Source: a virus
Strand: one strand, 5' to 3'
DNA: 36,410 nucleotides
Virus record (IMG/VR): IMGVR_UViG_3300009009_000026
Span: 1-36,410 of that record
Below the pieces are notes generated by a model that was not told the origin of the DNA, ran no database searches, and saw only the letters and a program-made list of their open reading frames with translations. The position numbers and the translations under genes were made by a program. How positions within the stretch are numbered: the stretch's first letter is position 1; each line of letters starts with the position of its first letter. Shown here piece after piece: positions 29,541 through 36,410 of this stretch.

Positions 29541-31370
29541 GTGTTAGAAACTCTTTACCCATCGGATGCAACAGGCGGTCAAATTGCCGGCACAACTGGT
29601 GCCAATCCAGATATTCCAGCCGAGGAGCAAGCGCAGGTCAAGGCGATCATGCGCAAGTTTTATGAATATAAAAAGGTCAGGGATCAAGCAGCAAAGAACT
29701 GGATCTCTTTTTATAAGTTGTTCAGAGGCCAGCAGTGGAATACCAAGCGTCCTAGCTGGAAAACCTCAGAGATCATCAACCTGATCTGGCAAACTATCCA
29801 GTCCCAGGTACCACTCCAAACAGATGCGCGTCCCAAGTTTACCTTCCTGGCTACAGAACCCCAAGATGTACCTTTTGCTGAGATCTTAGATAAGATATGT
29901 GACGCAGAATGGGATAAGTACAACTGGATGAACACCGTCCAGGAGGTTATCCTGGACGGTTATATAACTGGATCCGGTATTAGTTCCATGAACTATGATC
30001 CCAGTCTGCTCTACGGCATGGGAGCACCAGTTTATGTCAGCGAGGAGCCTCTATTCTGCTACCCGGATCCTGAATGCAACGATATCAACGATGAGAAATC
30101 CGAGGGTTTCTTCAAGGCATATCCGATGCCGACTGAAAGGCTCAAGCAAAAGTATCCCAAACGTGCTGGTCAGATCAAATCAGACATATCATCCGACAAG
30201 ATGAAAAAAGATAAATACGAGCTTCACAGAGCATATCTGACAGAAAACATGTCGACATCGTTACAGATGCCGGAACTATCGTATGATACGGAAACACCCG
30301 GTGACTACACTACTCCAAAGACAATGGTGTTTGAGTGCTACCTGAAACCCAAGGATGTCGAGGAATTTGCAGAGCAGCAGGGTGAGGAGAAGATCTACAC
30401 CGTCAAAAAGAAATACCCCAATGGTAGGTACATCTGCATAGCCAATGGAATGATCCTGCACGATGGGGATCTACCGTACGAGGATGGGTTGATCCCATTC
30501 TCTAAATACTGCAATTATGTTGATCCAAGGCAGTTTTGGGGTATCAGCGAAGTTGAGCAGCTGGCATCCCCACAGATCATCATAAACAAGATCATGTCCT
30601 ATACAATTGACACGCTGCTCTATACCTCAAATCCGATCTGGCTCGTCTCAAACGATGCCGACATTGATACTGATAACCTGTCCAACATTCCCGGTGCTGT
30701 AGTTGAACACTCACCCGGTGCAACAGTTCGCAGAGAGAACGGTCCACAGTTAAATCCCGGTTTCATGCAAGTGATCGACAGGCTATTCGGCTGGTTCAGT
30801 GATCTTGCAGGGCAAGGTGATTTCTCCCAGGGCAATGCCGAGGGTGGTGTTACAGCTGCCAGTGCCATCGAGCAGCTGATTGCTGCCAGTCGCACCAGGA
30901 TCAGACAGAGGATGAGAAACCTCGATTGTTATCTCAAAACAGCTGGTAGGCAATGGCTCAACCGGGTTTTGGAGCATTATACAGCACCTCGCGTCTTTCG
31001 CATGACCAACAGCGATGGATCAGCCTATTTCATGAAGTTCCACATTGATGATGTCGATGTCGAGCAGGATGGAATGGTTGTCAAAAAGAAACGAGCAACG
31101 GTTCATACCTATGATGAGAGCGGTGAGACACAGGTGCAGCAACTCATGCTATCGGGTGAACTCGATATCAAAGTGCAGGCCGGATCTGATCTACCGTTTG
31201 AGGCAGCAGACAAGGAGCGCAAGGCATTGGCTCTATTTGATCGTCAAATTATTGATGAAGAAGAAGTGTTATCTCAGTTACAATATCCCAATAAAGAAAA
31301 AATATTGATGAGACTAAACGAACGCAAACAACTCATGGCACAGCAAGCAGCTGCGCAGCAAGGAGCATAA
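29541..31370 (+). CDS. Portal protein
   Basis: The gene encodes 609 residues from a GTG start right after the previous stop, with AGAGG upstream. FYKLFRGQQWNTKRPSW, EIINLIWQTIQSQVP, a mid-protein EVEQLASPQIIINKIMSYTI and SAIEQLIAASRTRIRQRMRN correspond to the clip, wing and long stem helices of podovirus/P22-like portals. Twelve copies form the DNA entry ring at one capsid vertex and contact TerL. Its C-terminus is Gln/Ala-rich. Position after TerL supports the call. Confidence 0.85.
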   Translation: MLETLYPSDATGGQIAGTTGANPDIPAEEQAQVKAIMRKFYEYKKVRDQAAKNWISFYKLFRGQQWNTKRPSWKTSEIINLIWQTIQSQVPLQTDARPKFTFLATEPQDVPFAEILDKICDAEWDKYNWMNTVQEVILDGYITGSGISSMNYDPSLLYGMGAPVYVSEEPLFCYPDPECNDINDEKSEGFFKAYPMPTERLKQKYPKRAGQIKSDISSDKMKKDKYELHRAYLTENMSTSLQMPELSYDTETPGDYTTPKTMVFECYLKPKDVEEFAEQQGEEKIYTVKKKYPNGRYICIANGMILHDGDLPYEDGLIPFSKYCNYVDPRQFWGISEVEQLASPQIIINKIMSYTIDTLLYTSNPIWLVSNDADIDTDNLSNIPGAVVEHSPGATVRRENGPQLNPGFMQVIDRLFGWFSDLAGQGDFSQGNAEGGVTAASAIEQLIAASRTRIRQRMRNLDCYLKTAGRQWLNRVLEHYTAPRVFRMTNSDGSAYFMKFHIDDVDVEQDGMVVKKKRATVHTYDESGETQVQQLMLSGELDIKVQAGSDLPFEAADKERKALALFDRQIIDEEEVLSQLQYPNKEKILMRLNERKQLMAQQAAAQQGA

Positions 31371-31371
31371 A

Positions 31372-31635
31372 ATGGCACAGGATATGGCAGGAGAAGGCGG
31401 TGGAGTATCACCCGAAGAGATCGTCCAGAACGTATCGGACACAATCAACTCCCTTGCACAAGCAGCAGGTCAGCAGCGTCCAGATGTTGCACAGAAGTTG
31501 CAGCAGATTGGCAAGATGTTCATGGATGTGATGGGTGAGTTCGTTGGTGGTGGTGCTGGCGGAGGTGGTGGTGGACCACAGCCTGTGCCGGAACGTGGAC
31601 AAGGTACCCCACAGGGACCACAGGGAGCAATGTAA
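31372..31635 (+). CDS. Small Gly-rich protein of the head module
   Basis: The gene encodes 87 residues starting two bases after the portal stop. The helical first half (SPEEIVQNVSDTINSLAQAA) is followed by a Gly run and a Pro/Gln-rich tail. It is probably a head assembly accessory protein; no family recognised. It lies between portal and scaffold, where such small genes are common. Confidence 0.55.
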   Translation: MAQDMAGEGGGVSPEEIVQNVSDTINSLAQAAGQQRPDVAQKLQQIGKMFMDVMGEFVGGGAGGGGGGPQPVPERGQGTPQGPQGAM

Positions 31636-31638
31636 AAT

Positions 31639-32529
31639 ATGGTAGATTTTAATATTGATCAAGTAGCGAGTGAGATTGACAGCGGTTCTTTCGGTGGTGG
31701 GGATCCAGCACCGATGGGACAGGCACCAATTCAACAATCGTCGTTTGATCCCAATCTTGTTATTCCGTACAAGGCAAACGGCAAAGAATTGCAGGAGCCT
31801 CTCAGTACGGTGATTCAACGTGCCTCAATGGGTTATAACTATGCTCAACTCGTGCAGCAGCATAAAGCCGAACAGGCAGCACTAGAGGCACAAAAGCAGC
31901 AAATCCAAGCTCAAGCGCAAAAATGGCAGCAGTATGATGAGTTCGCAAATTCTAACCCGGAATGGGCTGAATATGTGAGATCTCAGTGGGAGAGCCGTTT
32001 CAATTTTGGTCAGCAAAACCAGAATCAAGGAATGAACTCTTTCGGCAGTCCACAAGCGCAGCAGCAAGCAGGGATACCACCGGAGTTGACCAGCAAACTG
32101 CAAGAGATGGAATCATTTATCGGTCAATATCGACAGGAGCAGCAAGCCAGGATGCAAGCCGAACAGGATGCAGAACTGGCATCGGAAATATCAGCGATAC
32201 AAAATCAGTATCCAGATATCGATCTGAAGGCAACTGATCCTATGACTGGTGAGAATGTAGAGCAGCAGGTTTTGAGACATGCACAGGCTCATGGAATAAG
32301 CAACTTTCGGGCGGCCTTTCGCGACTTCATGTTCGATAAGCTTCAGGCTCGTGGACAGACACAAGCAAAAGAGGTTGTTGCCAGGCAGATGCAGCAGCAA
32401 CATAAAAATGGGATCCTCGGGCAAAGTAGCAGTCCGATGCTCCAGACAGATCAAGGCAACGTCAACGTGAGAGGCCAGTCCTATCACTCGTTAATGGACA
32501 TTGCCGCAAAGGAACTTGGTTTAACATAA
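31639..32529 (+). CDS. Scaffolding protein
   Basis: The gene encodes 296 residues. After an acidic N-terminus, a long Gln/Glu/Ala-rich coiled-coil stretch runs from about residue 75 to 200 (AALEAQKQQIQAQAQKWQQY, QEMESFIGQYRQEQQARMQA), and the C-terminus is basic and helical. It directly precedes the major capsid gene. Composition, size and place are those of podovirus scaffolds, which guide capsid assembly and then leave. Confidence 0.75.
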   Translation: MVDFNIDQVASEIDSGSFGGGDPAPMGQAPIQQSSFDPNLVIPYKANGKELQEPLSTVIQRASMGYNYAQLVQQHKAEQAALEAQKQQIQAQAQKWQQYDEFANSNPEWAEYVRSQWESRFNFGQQNQNQGMNSFGSPQAQQQAGIPPELTSKLQEMESFIGQYRQEQQARMQAEQDAELASEISAIQNQYPDIDLKATDPMTGENVEQQVLRHAQAHGISNFRAAFRDFMFDKLQARGQTQAKEVVARQMQQQHKNGILGQSSSPMLQTDQGNVNVRGQSYHSLMDIAAKELGLT

Positions 32530-32553
32530 TAAATACTCAAAAGGAGAGATAAA

Positions 32554-33477
32554 ATGGCAGTTTCAGTAGATCAGCTAACAGCGATCACCCAACGGTATAT
32601 TGCACCCAAAATTTATGACAACATCTTCGATTCGAATCCACTTCTAAAGAGAATGCTGGCCTCCGGTCAGTACAAATCTGTCAGTGGTGGAACATCGATC
32701 GATTTACCTTTGAACTACGCCCAAACGACAGCAAATGGCTGGTATTCAGGCGCAGATTCCCTTGATACATCTGAGAATGAGCAGCTGACGGTTGCTCGCT
32801 ATGATTGGAAATCTCTGTTTGCAGGGATCACAATCACAGAGGAAGATGAACTCAAGAACGGTGGATCAGCTGGCGTTCTCAAACTTTTGGCCTCCAAGGC
32901 ACAGATTGCTGAGAAAACCATCAAGGATGCACTTGGTACTGGTCTTTACTCTGACGGAACCACAGCAAAATCGATCATCGGTTTGCGTGATATTGTTGCA
33001 ACCGATCAGACGGTCGGAGGCATAGCGCAGGCAACCAACTCGTGGTGGAGTGGGATTTGTGATACAACAACTAGTACGCTGACAATTGCAGCGATGAACA
33101 CAGTGTTTGAGAATGCCTCGATTGACAGCGAGAAACCTACCGTTGCCGTTGGTACCAGAACCAACTACACCCGGTACTATAACTTGCTTCAGCCACAGCA
33201 AAGATTCACAGACAGCGAGACAGCAAAAGGCGGGTTCGTGAACCTCATGTTCAATAGCGTACCTTTCATTTCTGATTCTCATTGTCCAAGCCAGCACCTG
33301 TTTTTCCTCAACGAAAAACACCTGTGGCTGTGCTACCACCCTGAGAGAAACTTCTCGACTGAGCCATTCCAAAAGCCTTTGAATGCTCAAGTTAAAGTGA
33401 GCAGGATCTTGTGGATGGGAGCCTTTGGATCGAGCAACAACCGTCTCCACGGCAAGATGTCTGGGCTGACCGCTTAA
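32554..33477 (+). CDS. Major capsid protein (HK97 fold)
   Basis: The gene encodes 307 residues with a strong AAGGAGAG ribosome site. PKIYDNIFDSNPLLKRM, the SGGTSIDLPLNYAQ beta region, ADSLDTSENEQLTVARYDW and TITEEDELKN correspond to the N-arm and E-loop of HK97-type capsid proteins. IAEKTIKDALGTGLYSDGT begins the spine helix and P-domain. The C-terminal half has the typical NTVFENASIDSEKPTVAVG phrase. It forms the icosahedral shell. It ends in a terminator, which would boost its relative transcript level. Confidence 0.88.
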   Translation: MAVSVDQLTAITQRYIAPKIYDNIFDSNPLLKRMLASGQYKSVSGGTSIDLPLNYAQTTANGWYSGADSLDTSENEQLTVARYDWKSLFAGITITEEDELKNGGSAGVLKLLASKAQIAEKTIKDALGTGLYSDGTTAKSIIGLRDIVATDQTVGGIAQATNSWWSGICDTTTSTLTIAAMNTVFENASIDSEKPTVAVGTRTNYTRYYNLLQPQQRFTDSETAKGGFVNLMFNSVPFISDSHCPSQHLFFLNEKHLWLCYHPERNFSTEPFQKPLNAQVKVSRILWMGAFGSSNNRLHGKMSGLTA

Positions 33478-33493
33478 TTGCGGTCGGTTTTTT
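33468..33493 (+). terminator. Terminator overlapping the capsid gene stop
   Basis: GACCGC (33468-33473), loop TTAATT and GCGGTC (33480-33485) are followed by GG and six T (33488-33493). The left arm lies within the last codons of the capsid gene. It should partly separate capsid from downstream head-decoration transcripts. Confidence 0.8.
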
Positions 33494-33537
33494 AACTGTT
33501 TTTGTGTTTTGACAATTAATTTTAAAGGAGAGCTAAA

Positions 33538-34002
33538 ATGGCTTTTTATAGTGATACCCCGATTCTGTTTGGTGGTCTTTCCGGTGTTACTGCAACTCCT
33601 GGATCGAAAGATCCTGAGCTTGGCACACGAGTAAATTATGCTGGAAACGAGTACCTTTATGTTTATAATGCAGCAACAACTGCTGTACCGATTGGCTATG
33701 CTGTAACTCCACTTGCTGGAACCACTGGCTTTAGCTGCACGATCTCGACAACCGCTCAGATCGATGTTCCTATGGGTGTTGTGAAGAATGCAACCTTGAG
33801 CGCAGCATGCTACGGTTGGGTTCAAACCAGAGGTTATTGCAACCTGCATGTGAGTGCAGCTGTAACAGCTGGCGCACCGATGCAGCTTGGAGCCAATGGT
33901 CTGTGGGTTTCCGGTGTAACAGGTCCATTTTTTGCGAAATTGCTTTCGACTGTTTCGGCAGCAACTAACGTAAGCGGTTTGGCTTACATTTCTTGTCAAT
34001 AG
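33538..34002 (+). CDS. Capsid decoration / head-fibre-like protein
   Basis: The gene encodes 154 residues with an AAGGAGAG ribosome site. It is small, Ser/Thr/Ala-rich and all-beta, with NEYLYVYNAATTAVPIGYAV and YGWVQTRGYCNLHVSAAVTA phrases that I associate with phage capsid decoration proteins. It follows the major capsid gene and precedes the Maf-like glycosyltransferase gene by only 13 bp. With many Ser/Thr residues it is a plausible glycosylation target; this is inference. Confidence 0.65.
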   Translation: MAFYSDTPILFGGLSGVTATPGSKDPELGTRVNYAGNEYLYVYNAATTAVPIGYAVTPLAGTTGFSCTISTTAQIDVPMGVVKNATLSAACYGWVQTRGYCNLHVSAAVTAGAPMQLGANGLWVSGVTGPFFAKLLSTVSAATNVSGLAYISCQ

Positions 34003-34015
34003 AAAGGGTTTCTGA

Positions 34016-35047
34016 GTGATTAAGACAGCAAATATTCAACTTGAACTGCAACCATATATCCAGCATCCTCCGCAATCGCTTCAGCAGATGTACGGTTCTG
34101 CATGCTCGTCGGACGGTGCAACGATACAGGCTTGGAGGCCAAAGTGGATATCCAATATCACTCAGAACTCAAAGGACTATGGACCGTTTGCATCCAAGGG
34201 TGTAGGCCTCCTGCACCAGTCGTGGGCTGGTGGAACCTGCATCATTGCCGGTTCTGGACCATCCCTTGCCCTCAATATAGGGAAACTGAAAGATCGACCC
34301 AAGCACATCAAACTCATTTCGTGTCTACACAATTTTCACGCGATGGAGGATAACGGTGCCGAGGTTGATTACTATGTGACATTAGATGCCGGTCCTATCA
34401 CGGTTCATGAAGTTTCCGAGGGTGGATCCAAAACACCTGATGAATACTGGAATCTGACAGCATCAAAAACACTCATTGCTTTCATAGGGACTGAACCGGA
34501 GTTGTTGAAAAAATGGCAAGGCACAGTGCTATTCTACAATGCTCCGGTACCTGATGAGTCTTATATGAAGGAAGTTGCGGCAATCGATCCATTCCACCAA
34601 TACGTTAGTAATGGCGGCAATGTTTTGGGAGCCTCGATGTATATAGCAAAAGCGTGGCTTGGTGCTGTCAGTCTGGTGTTTATCGGAGCTGATTTTGCGT
34701 TTTCCAATCGGGACAAGGTCAAGTTTCACTACTGGGATTCTCAATATGACGCGAACATAGGTCAAACTATTCGTGTGGTCGATATATGGGGTAATACAGT
34801 AAAAACTTGGGGTTCTTATTATAATTTTAAGCTCTGGTTTGATTATGTTTCACAGGTTTGCCCTGGTATTTACATCAATGCAACCGAAGGTGGAACTTTT
34901 GGAGCATATAGAGAAGGCAATATCATGTCGGTATTGCAGATGGATCTCGAAAGTGTTTTCAACATGCATTCGATGAGTGATAAACTGAAATATCGTGTCG
35001 ATGAACCCCAAGCGGATCTCATGGGCAAAGATGTTATTCTTTTTTAA
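34016..35047 (+). CDS. Maf/MptE-like (DUF115) glycosyltransferase
   Basis: The gene encodes 343 residues from GTG 34016 with an AAAGGG site. CIIAGSGPSL (75-84), then a LISCLHNFHAMEDNGAEVDYYV region ending at LDAGP (Asp124), and GASMYIAKAWLGAVSLVFIG leading to ADFAFS match the DUF115/MAF_flag10 fold. Members include motility accessory factors that transfer pseudaminic or legionaminic acid to flagellin Ser/Thr. Here it sits in the capsid module. With the phage's own NeuB-like, SpsF-like and PseB-like genes, it may glycosylate a virion protein. DUF115 also includes pterin-pyrophosphokinase-like members. Confidence 0.75.
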   Translation: MIKTANIQLELQPYIQHPPQSLQQMYGSACSSDGATIQAWRPKWISNITQNSKDYGPFASKGVGLLHQSWAGGTCIIAGSGPSLALNIGKLKDRPKHIKLISCLHNFHAMEDNGAEVDYYVTLDAGPITVHEVSEGGSKTPDEYWNLTASKTLIAFIGTEPELLKKWQGTVLFYNAPVPDESYMKEVAAIDPFHQYVSNGGNVLGASMYIAKAWLGAVSLVFIGADFAFSNRDKVKFHYWDSQYDANIGQTIRVVDIWGNTVKTWGSYYNFKLWFDYVSQVCPGIYINATEGGTFGAYREGNIMSVLQMDLESVFNMHSMSDKLKYRVDEPQADLMGKDVILF

Positions 35048-35058
35048 GGAGAGAAAAC

Positions 35059-35328
35059 GTGGCTTACACTGTAACAGTTCTAAATAGTACAGTTCACGGC
35101 AATGAAAGAGTGATCCGTTACAACATCCTTGCCGATGCGACAACCCAAACCGTAGCAACCGGATTGGGCAACATCACAGATTTGCGCGTCACAAATAAGA
35201 GTGCAACATCTGGACTAGGCAAGTTCAAGGCAAACGTCACAGCATCTGGTGTGGCAGCACCAGGATCCTTTGGCATGAGCGCAATTGTCAGTGGTGACGA
35301 GTATTATGTCACAGTTTACGGTGTGTAA
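35059..35328 (+). CDS. Small virion protein, decoration-like
   Basis: The gene encodes 89 residues from a GTG with AAGGAGAG upstream. It is a Thr/Ala/Val-rich all-beta protein (TVTVLNSTVHGNERVIRYNI) with no Cys. It resembles small head proteins placed after capsid genes, but the family is not recognised. It is three bases from the next gene, which looks similar in composition. Confidence 0.6.
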   Translation: MAYTVTVLNSTVHGNERVIRYNILADATTQTVATGLGNITDLRVTNKSATSGLGKFKANVTASGVAAPGSFGMSAIVSGDEYYVTVYGV

Positions 35329-35330
35329 AC

Positions 35331-35678
35331 ATGTCGACCATCTCACCTGTAAAGGTGTTCACAAAATCACTGGCATCTGCCACAACTGCCGTTACGTTTA
35401 ATATTGGTGGTGGATATAAAGCCTACCAAATTAAGCTTCCAAGCATGGCAAGTGGTGGTGATGTGCGCTTTGCTGTATCGGATGATGAAGGGACGACATA
35501 CCGCACCTTGTATCATGCTCCTACTGCGGCAACGGCAGCGCCAACAGTGGTCAATATTCCTTCAAGTGTTTCTAACGCGATTGTTGGGGTTCCACCGCTC
35601 GGTCAGCACTTCCAAGTGTATTTGACATCAGCGACAACCGCAGCATCGTATATTTTCAGCGTCATAGGCATAGCATAA
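35331..35678 (+). CDS. Small virion protein, all-beta
   Basis: The gene encodes 115 residues, starting two bases after the previous stop. It is Ala/Thr/Ser-rich, with SDDEGTTYRTLYH and PPLGQHFQVYLTSATTAASY, suggesting a beta-sandwich head or tail protein. Possibly a head-fibre or decoration subunit; not recognised further. Confidence 0.6.
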   Translation: MSTISPVKVFTKSLASATTAVTFNIGGGYKAYQIKLPSMASGGDVRFAVSDDEGTTYRTLYHAPTAATAAPTVVNIPSSVSNAIVGVPPLGQHFQVYLTSATTAASYIFSVIGIA

Positions 35679-35687
35679 GGGTACAGC

Positions 35688-36065
35688 ATGGATTCGATGG
35701 TCAAGGTTCATAACCGCAACGAGTACGATTTTACCGAGCTTTTTCGTGGTCAGCCGATCTTTATCAAGGCCAAGGGCTTTATAAAAATGGACTACGAGGA
35801 CGCCAACAGGTTCATGGGACAGATGCCGGAATTCAAACGGCTTAAGGATGGTACGCAGGATCCACGGTCATTTAAATGGCTGGAGATGGACAAGGATGAT
35901 CGTCGCAGGGTTGAACTTGCACTGAGAAACGAATCCGAAGAAAAGGCAAAGCGTGTGTTTGTGTGTCATGCTTGCGGCAAGGAATTTGACGACAAAAAGA
36001 CACTGGCAAAACATGCAAAAGAGCATGAGAATATGCTCGTCAAGGATGAATCCGACAAGGAGTAG
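35688..36065 (+). CDS. Phage protein with C-terminal C2H2 zinc finger
   Basis: The gene encodes 125 residues. The N-terminal part (EYDFTELFRGQPIFIKAKGF) is compact alpha/beta, and the C-terminus holds CHACGKEFDDKKTLAKHAKEH, a classic C-x2-C-x12-H-x3-H finger. C2H2 fingers are rare in bacteria and their phages. The position between head and tail genes suggests an assembly role; DNA or protein binding is possible. Confidence 0.65.
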   Translation: MDSMVKVHNRNEYDFTELFRGQPIFIKAKGFIKMDYEDANRFMGQMPEFKRLKDGTQDPRSFKWLEMDKDDRRRVELALRNESEEKAKRVFVCHACGKEFDDKKTLAKHAKEHENMLVKDESDKE

Positions 36066-36067
36066 TC

Positions 36068-36410
36068 ATGAAGGTATCAGGACAGTGGTGGATGACTCTC
36101 TATGGAGCACCAGGAGAGATAAAAGAGCAGCGTCACGGTCACAATGTGGTTGTGACTACAGGACATCAGTTTCTTGCTGATTTTCTGGCAAGTGCAGCAG
36201 CAGCAGCATCGACATTCACGATGCGATATGTTGCAATCGGCAGTGATTCGACAGCTGAGGCAGCATCGAATACAGCGCTTGGAACCGAACTGGCAAGGGT
36301 TTCAGCTACAGTTTCAGCAGCAACGGCAATCTACCGGCTAACCGCAACTTATGCGTCCGGAATTGGCACAGGTAATATATACGAGTATGGTGTTTTTTCG
36401 ACTATTACAT
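36068..36410 (+). CDS. Virion (tail/appendage) protein, truncated by window end
   Basis: The first 114 residues are present from ATG 36068 (SD AGGAG in the preceding gene's end). After a polar N-terminus, GHQFLADFLASAAAAAS and MRYVAIGSDSTAEAASNTALGTEL match a common phage structural domain that precedes beta-rich C-termini. The frame is open at the last base. The fragment at 1-75 has the expected C-terminal sequence of such a protein. Confidence 0.65.
   Translation, partial: MKVSGQWWMTLYGAPGEIKEQRHGHNVVVTTGHQFLADFLASAAAAASTFTMRYVAIGSDSTAEAASNTALGTELARVSATVSAATAIYRLTATYASGIGTGNIYEYGVFSTIT

Noticed and set aside
32866-33999. Long minus-strand open frame (377 codons) opposite the capsid and decoration genes
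   Set aside because: It is antisense to two well-supported virion genes, is rich in Cys/Ser/His/Arg as such mirror frames are, crosses a terminator, and shows no ribosome site or domain.
1-36410. Direct circular joining of the window ends
   Set aside because: The last base plus the first two give TAG in the frame of the right-end gene, so the ends do not abut exactly even if the genome is circular.

Overview
The window is most of a small double-stranded DNA phage genome with a short-tailed (podovirus-like) virion. It carries small and large terminase, portal, scaffold, an HK97-type capsid protein, decoration-like proteins, a head-tail adaptor, a tail nozzle-like protein, a run of four probable ejection proteins and a tail-fibre-like protein. 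I see no integrase, repressor, DNA or RNA polymerase, tRNA or CRISPR array. The first 75 bases look like the 3' end of the gene that is cut off at the right edge, so the genome is probably circular or circularly permuted, with a short piece missing between the two edges. The host is a Gram-negative bacterium, because three products carry lipoprotein or Sec signal peptides. The C-terminal Cys pattern of the metallopeptidase at 20.1 kb reminds me of Bdellovibrionota proteins; that is recollection, not a search result.

Layout. 0-8.9 kb (+): tail adaptor, nozzle, four ejection-type genes and a fibre-like gene. 8.9-12.8 kb (+): a sugar cassette with a PseB-like dehydratase, an SpsF-like cytidylyltransferase, a class III aminotransferase and a GNAT acetyltransferase, mixed with small membrane proteins. 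12.8-14.3 kb: three unknown genes. 14.3-17.2 kb (-): replication and recombination operon with a Fis-like HTH protein, a Zn-binding protein, a RecT/Bet annealing protein, a helicase-loader-like protein and a replication initiator with an internal array of seven 11-bp iterons. 17.4-18.8 kb (+): RuvC-like resolvase, two small proteins and a T7-lysozyme-like amidase. 18.9-20.9 kb (+): two exported proteases, a papain-family lipoprotein and an HExxH metallopeptidase. 21.0-22.0 kb (+): HNH-AP2 homing endonuclease and SNase-like protein. 22.0-23.8 kb (-): six tiny, mostly overlapping genes and a lipoprotein. 24.0-36.4 kb (+): packaging and capsid module, which also holds a NeuB-like synthase and a Maf/DUF115-type glycosyltransferase.

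Two systems stand out. First, the large terminase carries an intein at its third nuclease motif, and a separate HNH endonuclease gene with its own Shine-Dalgarno site is nested inside the intein in another reading frame. About 620 bp are therefore open in two frames. Second, six genes in three places (8.9-12.6, 26.1 and 34.0 kb) look like a nearly complete route for making, CMP-activating and attaching a nonulosonic-acid-type sugar (pseudaminic/legionaminic class). The glycosyltransferase gene sits beside a capsid decoration gene. I propose that the phage glycosylates its own virion.

Other notable structure includes an intrinsic terminator whose 3' arm is also the Shine-Dalgarno of the next gene, a long hairpin leader before the HNH-AP2 gene, and a duplicated 20-bp gene junction. 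All functional calls are from reading sequence motifs; no database search was possible.
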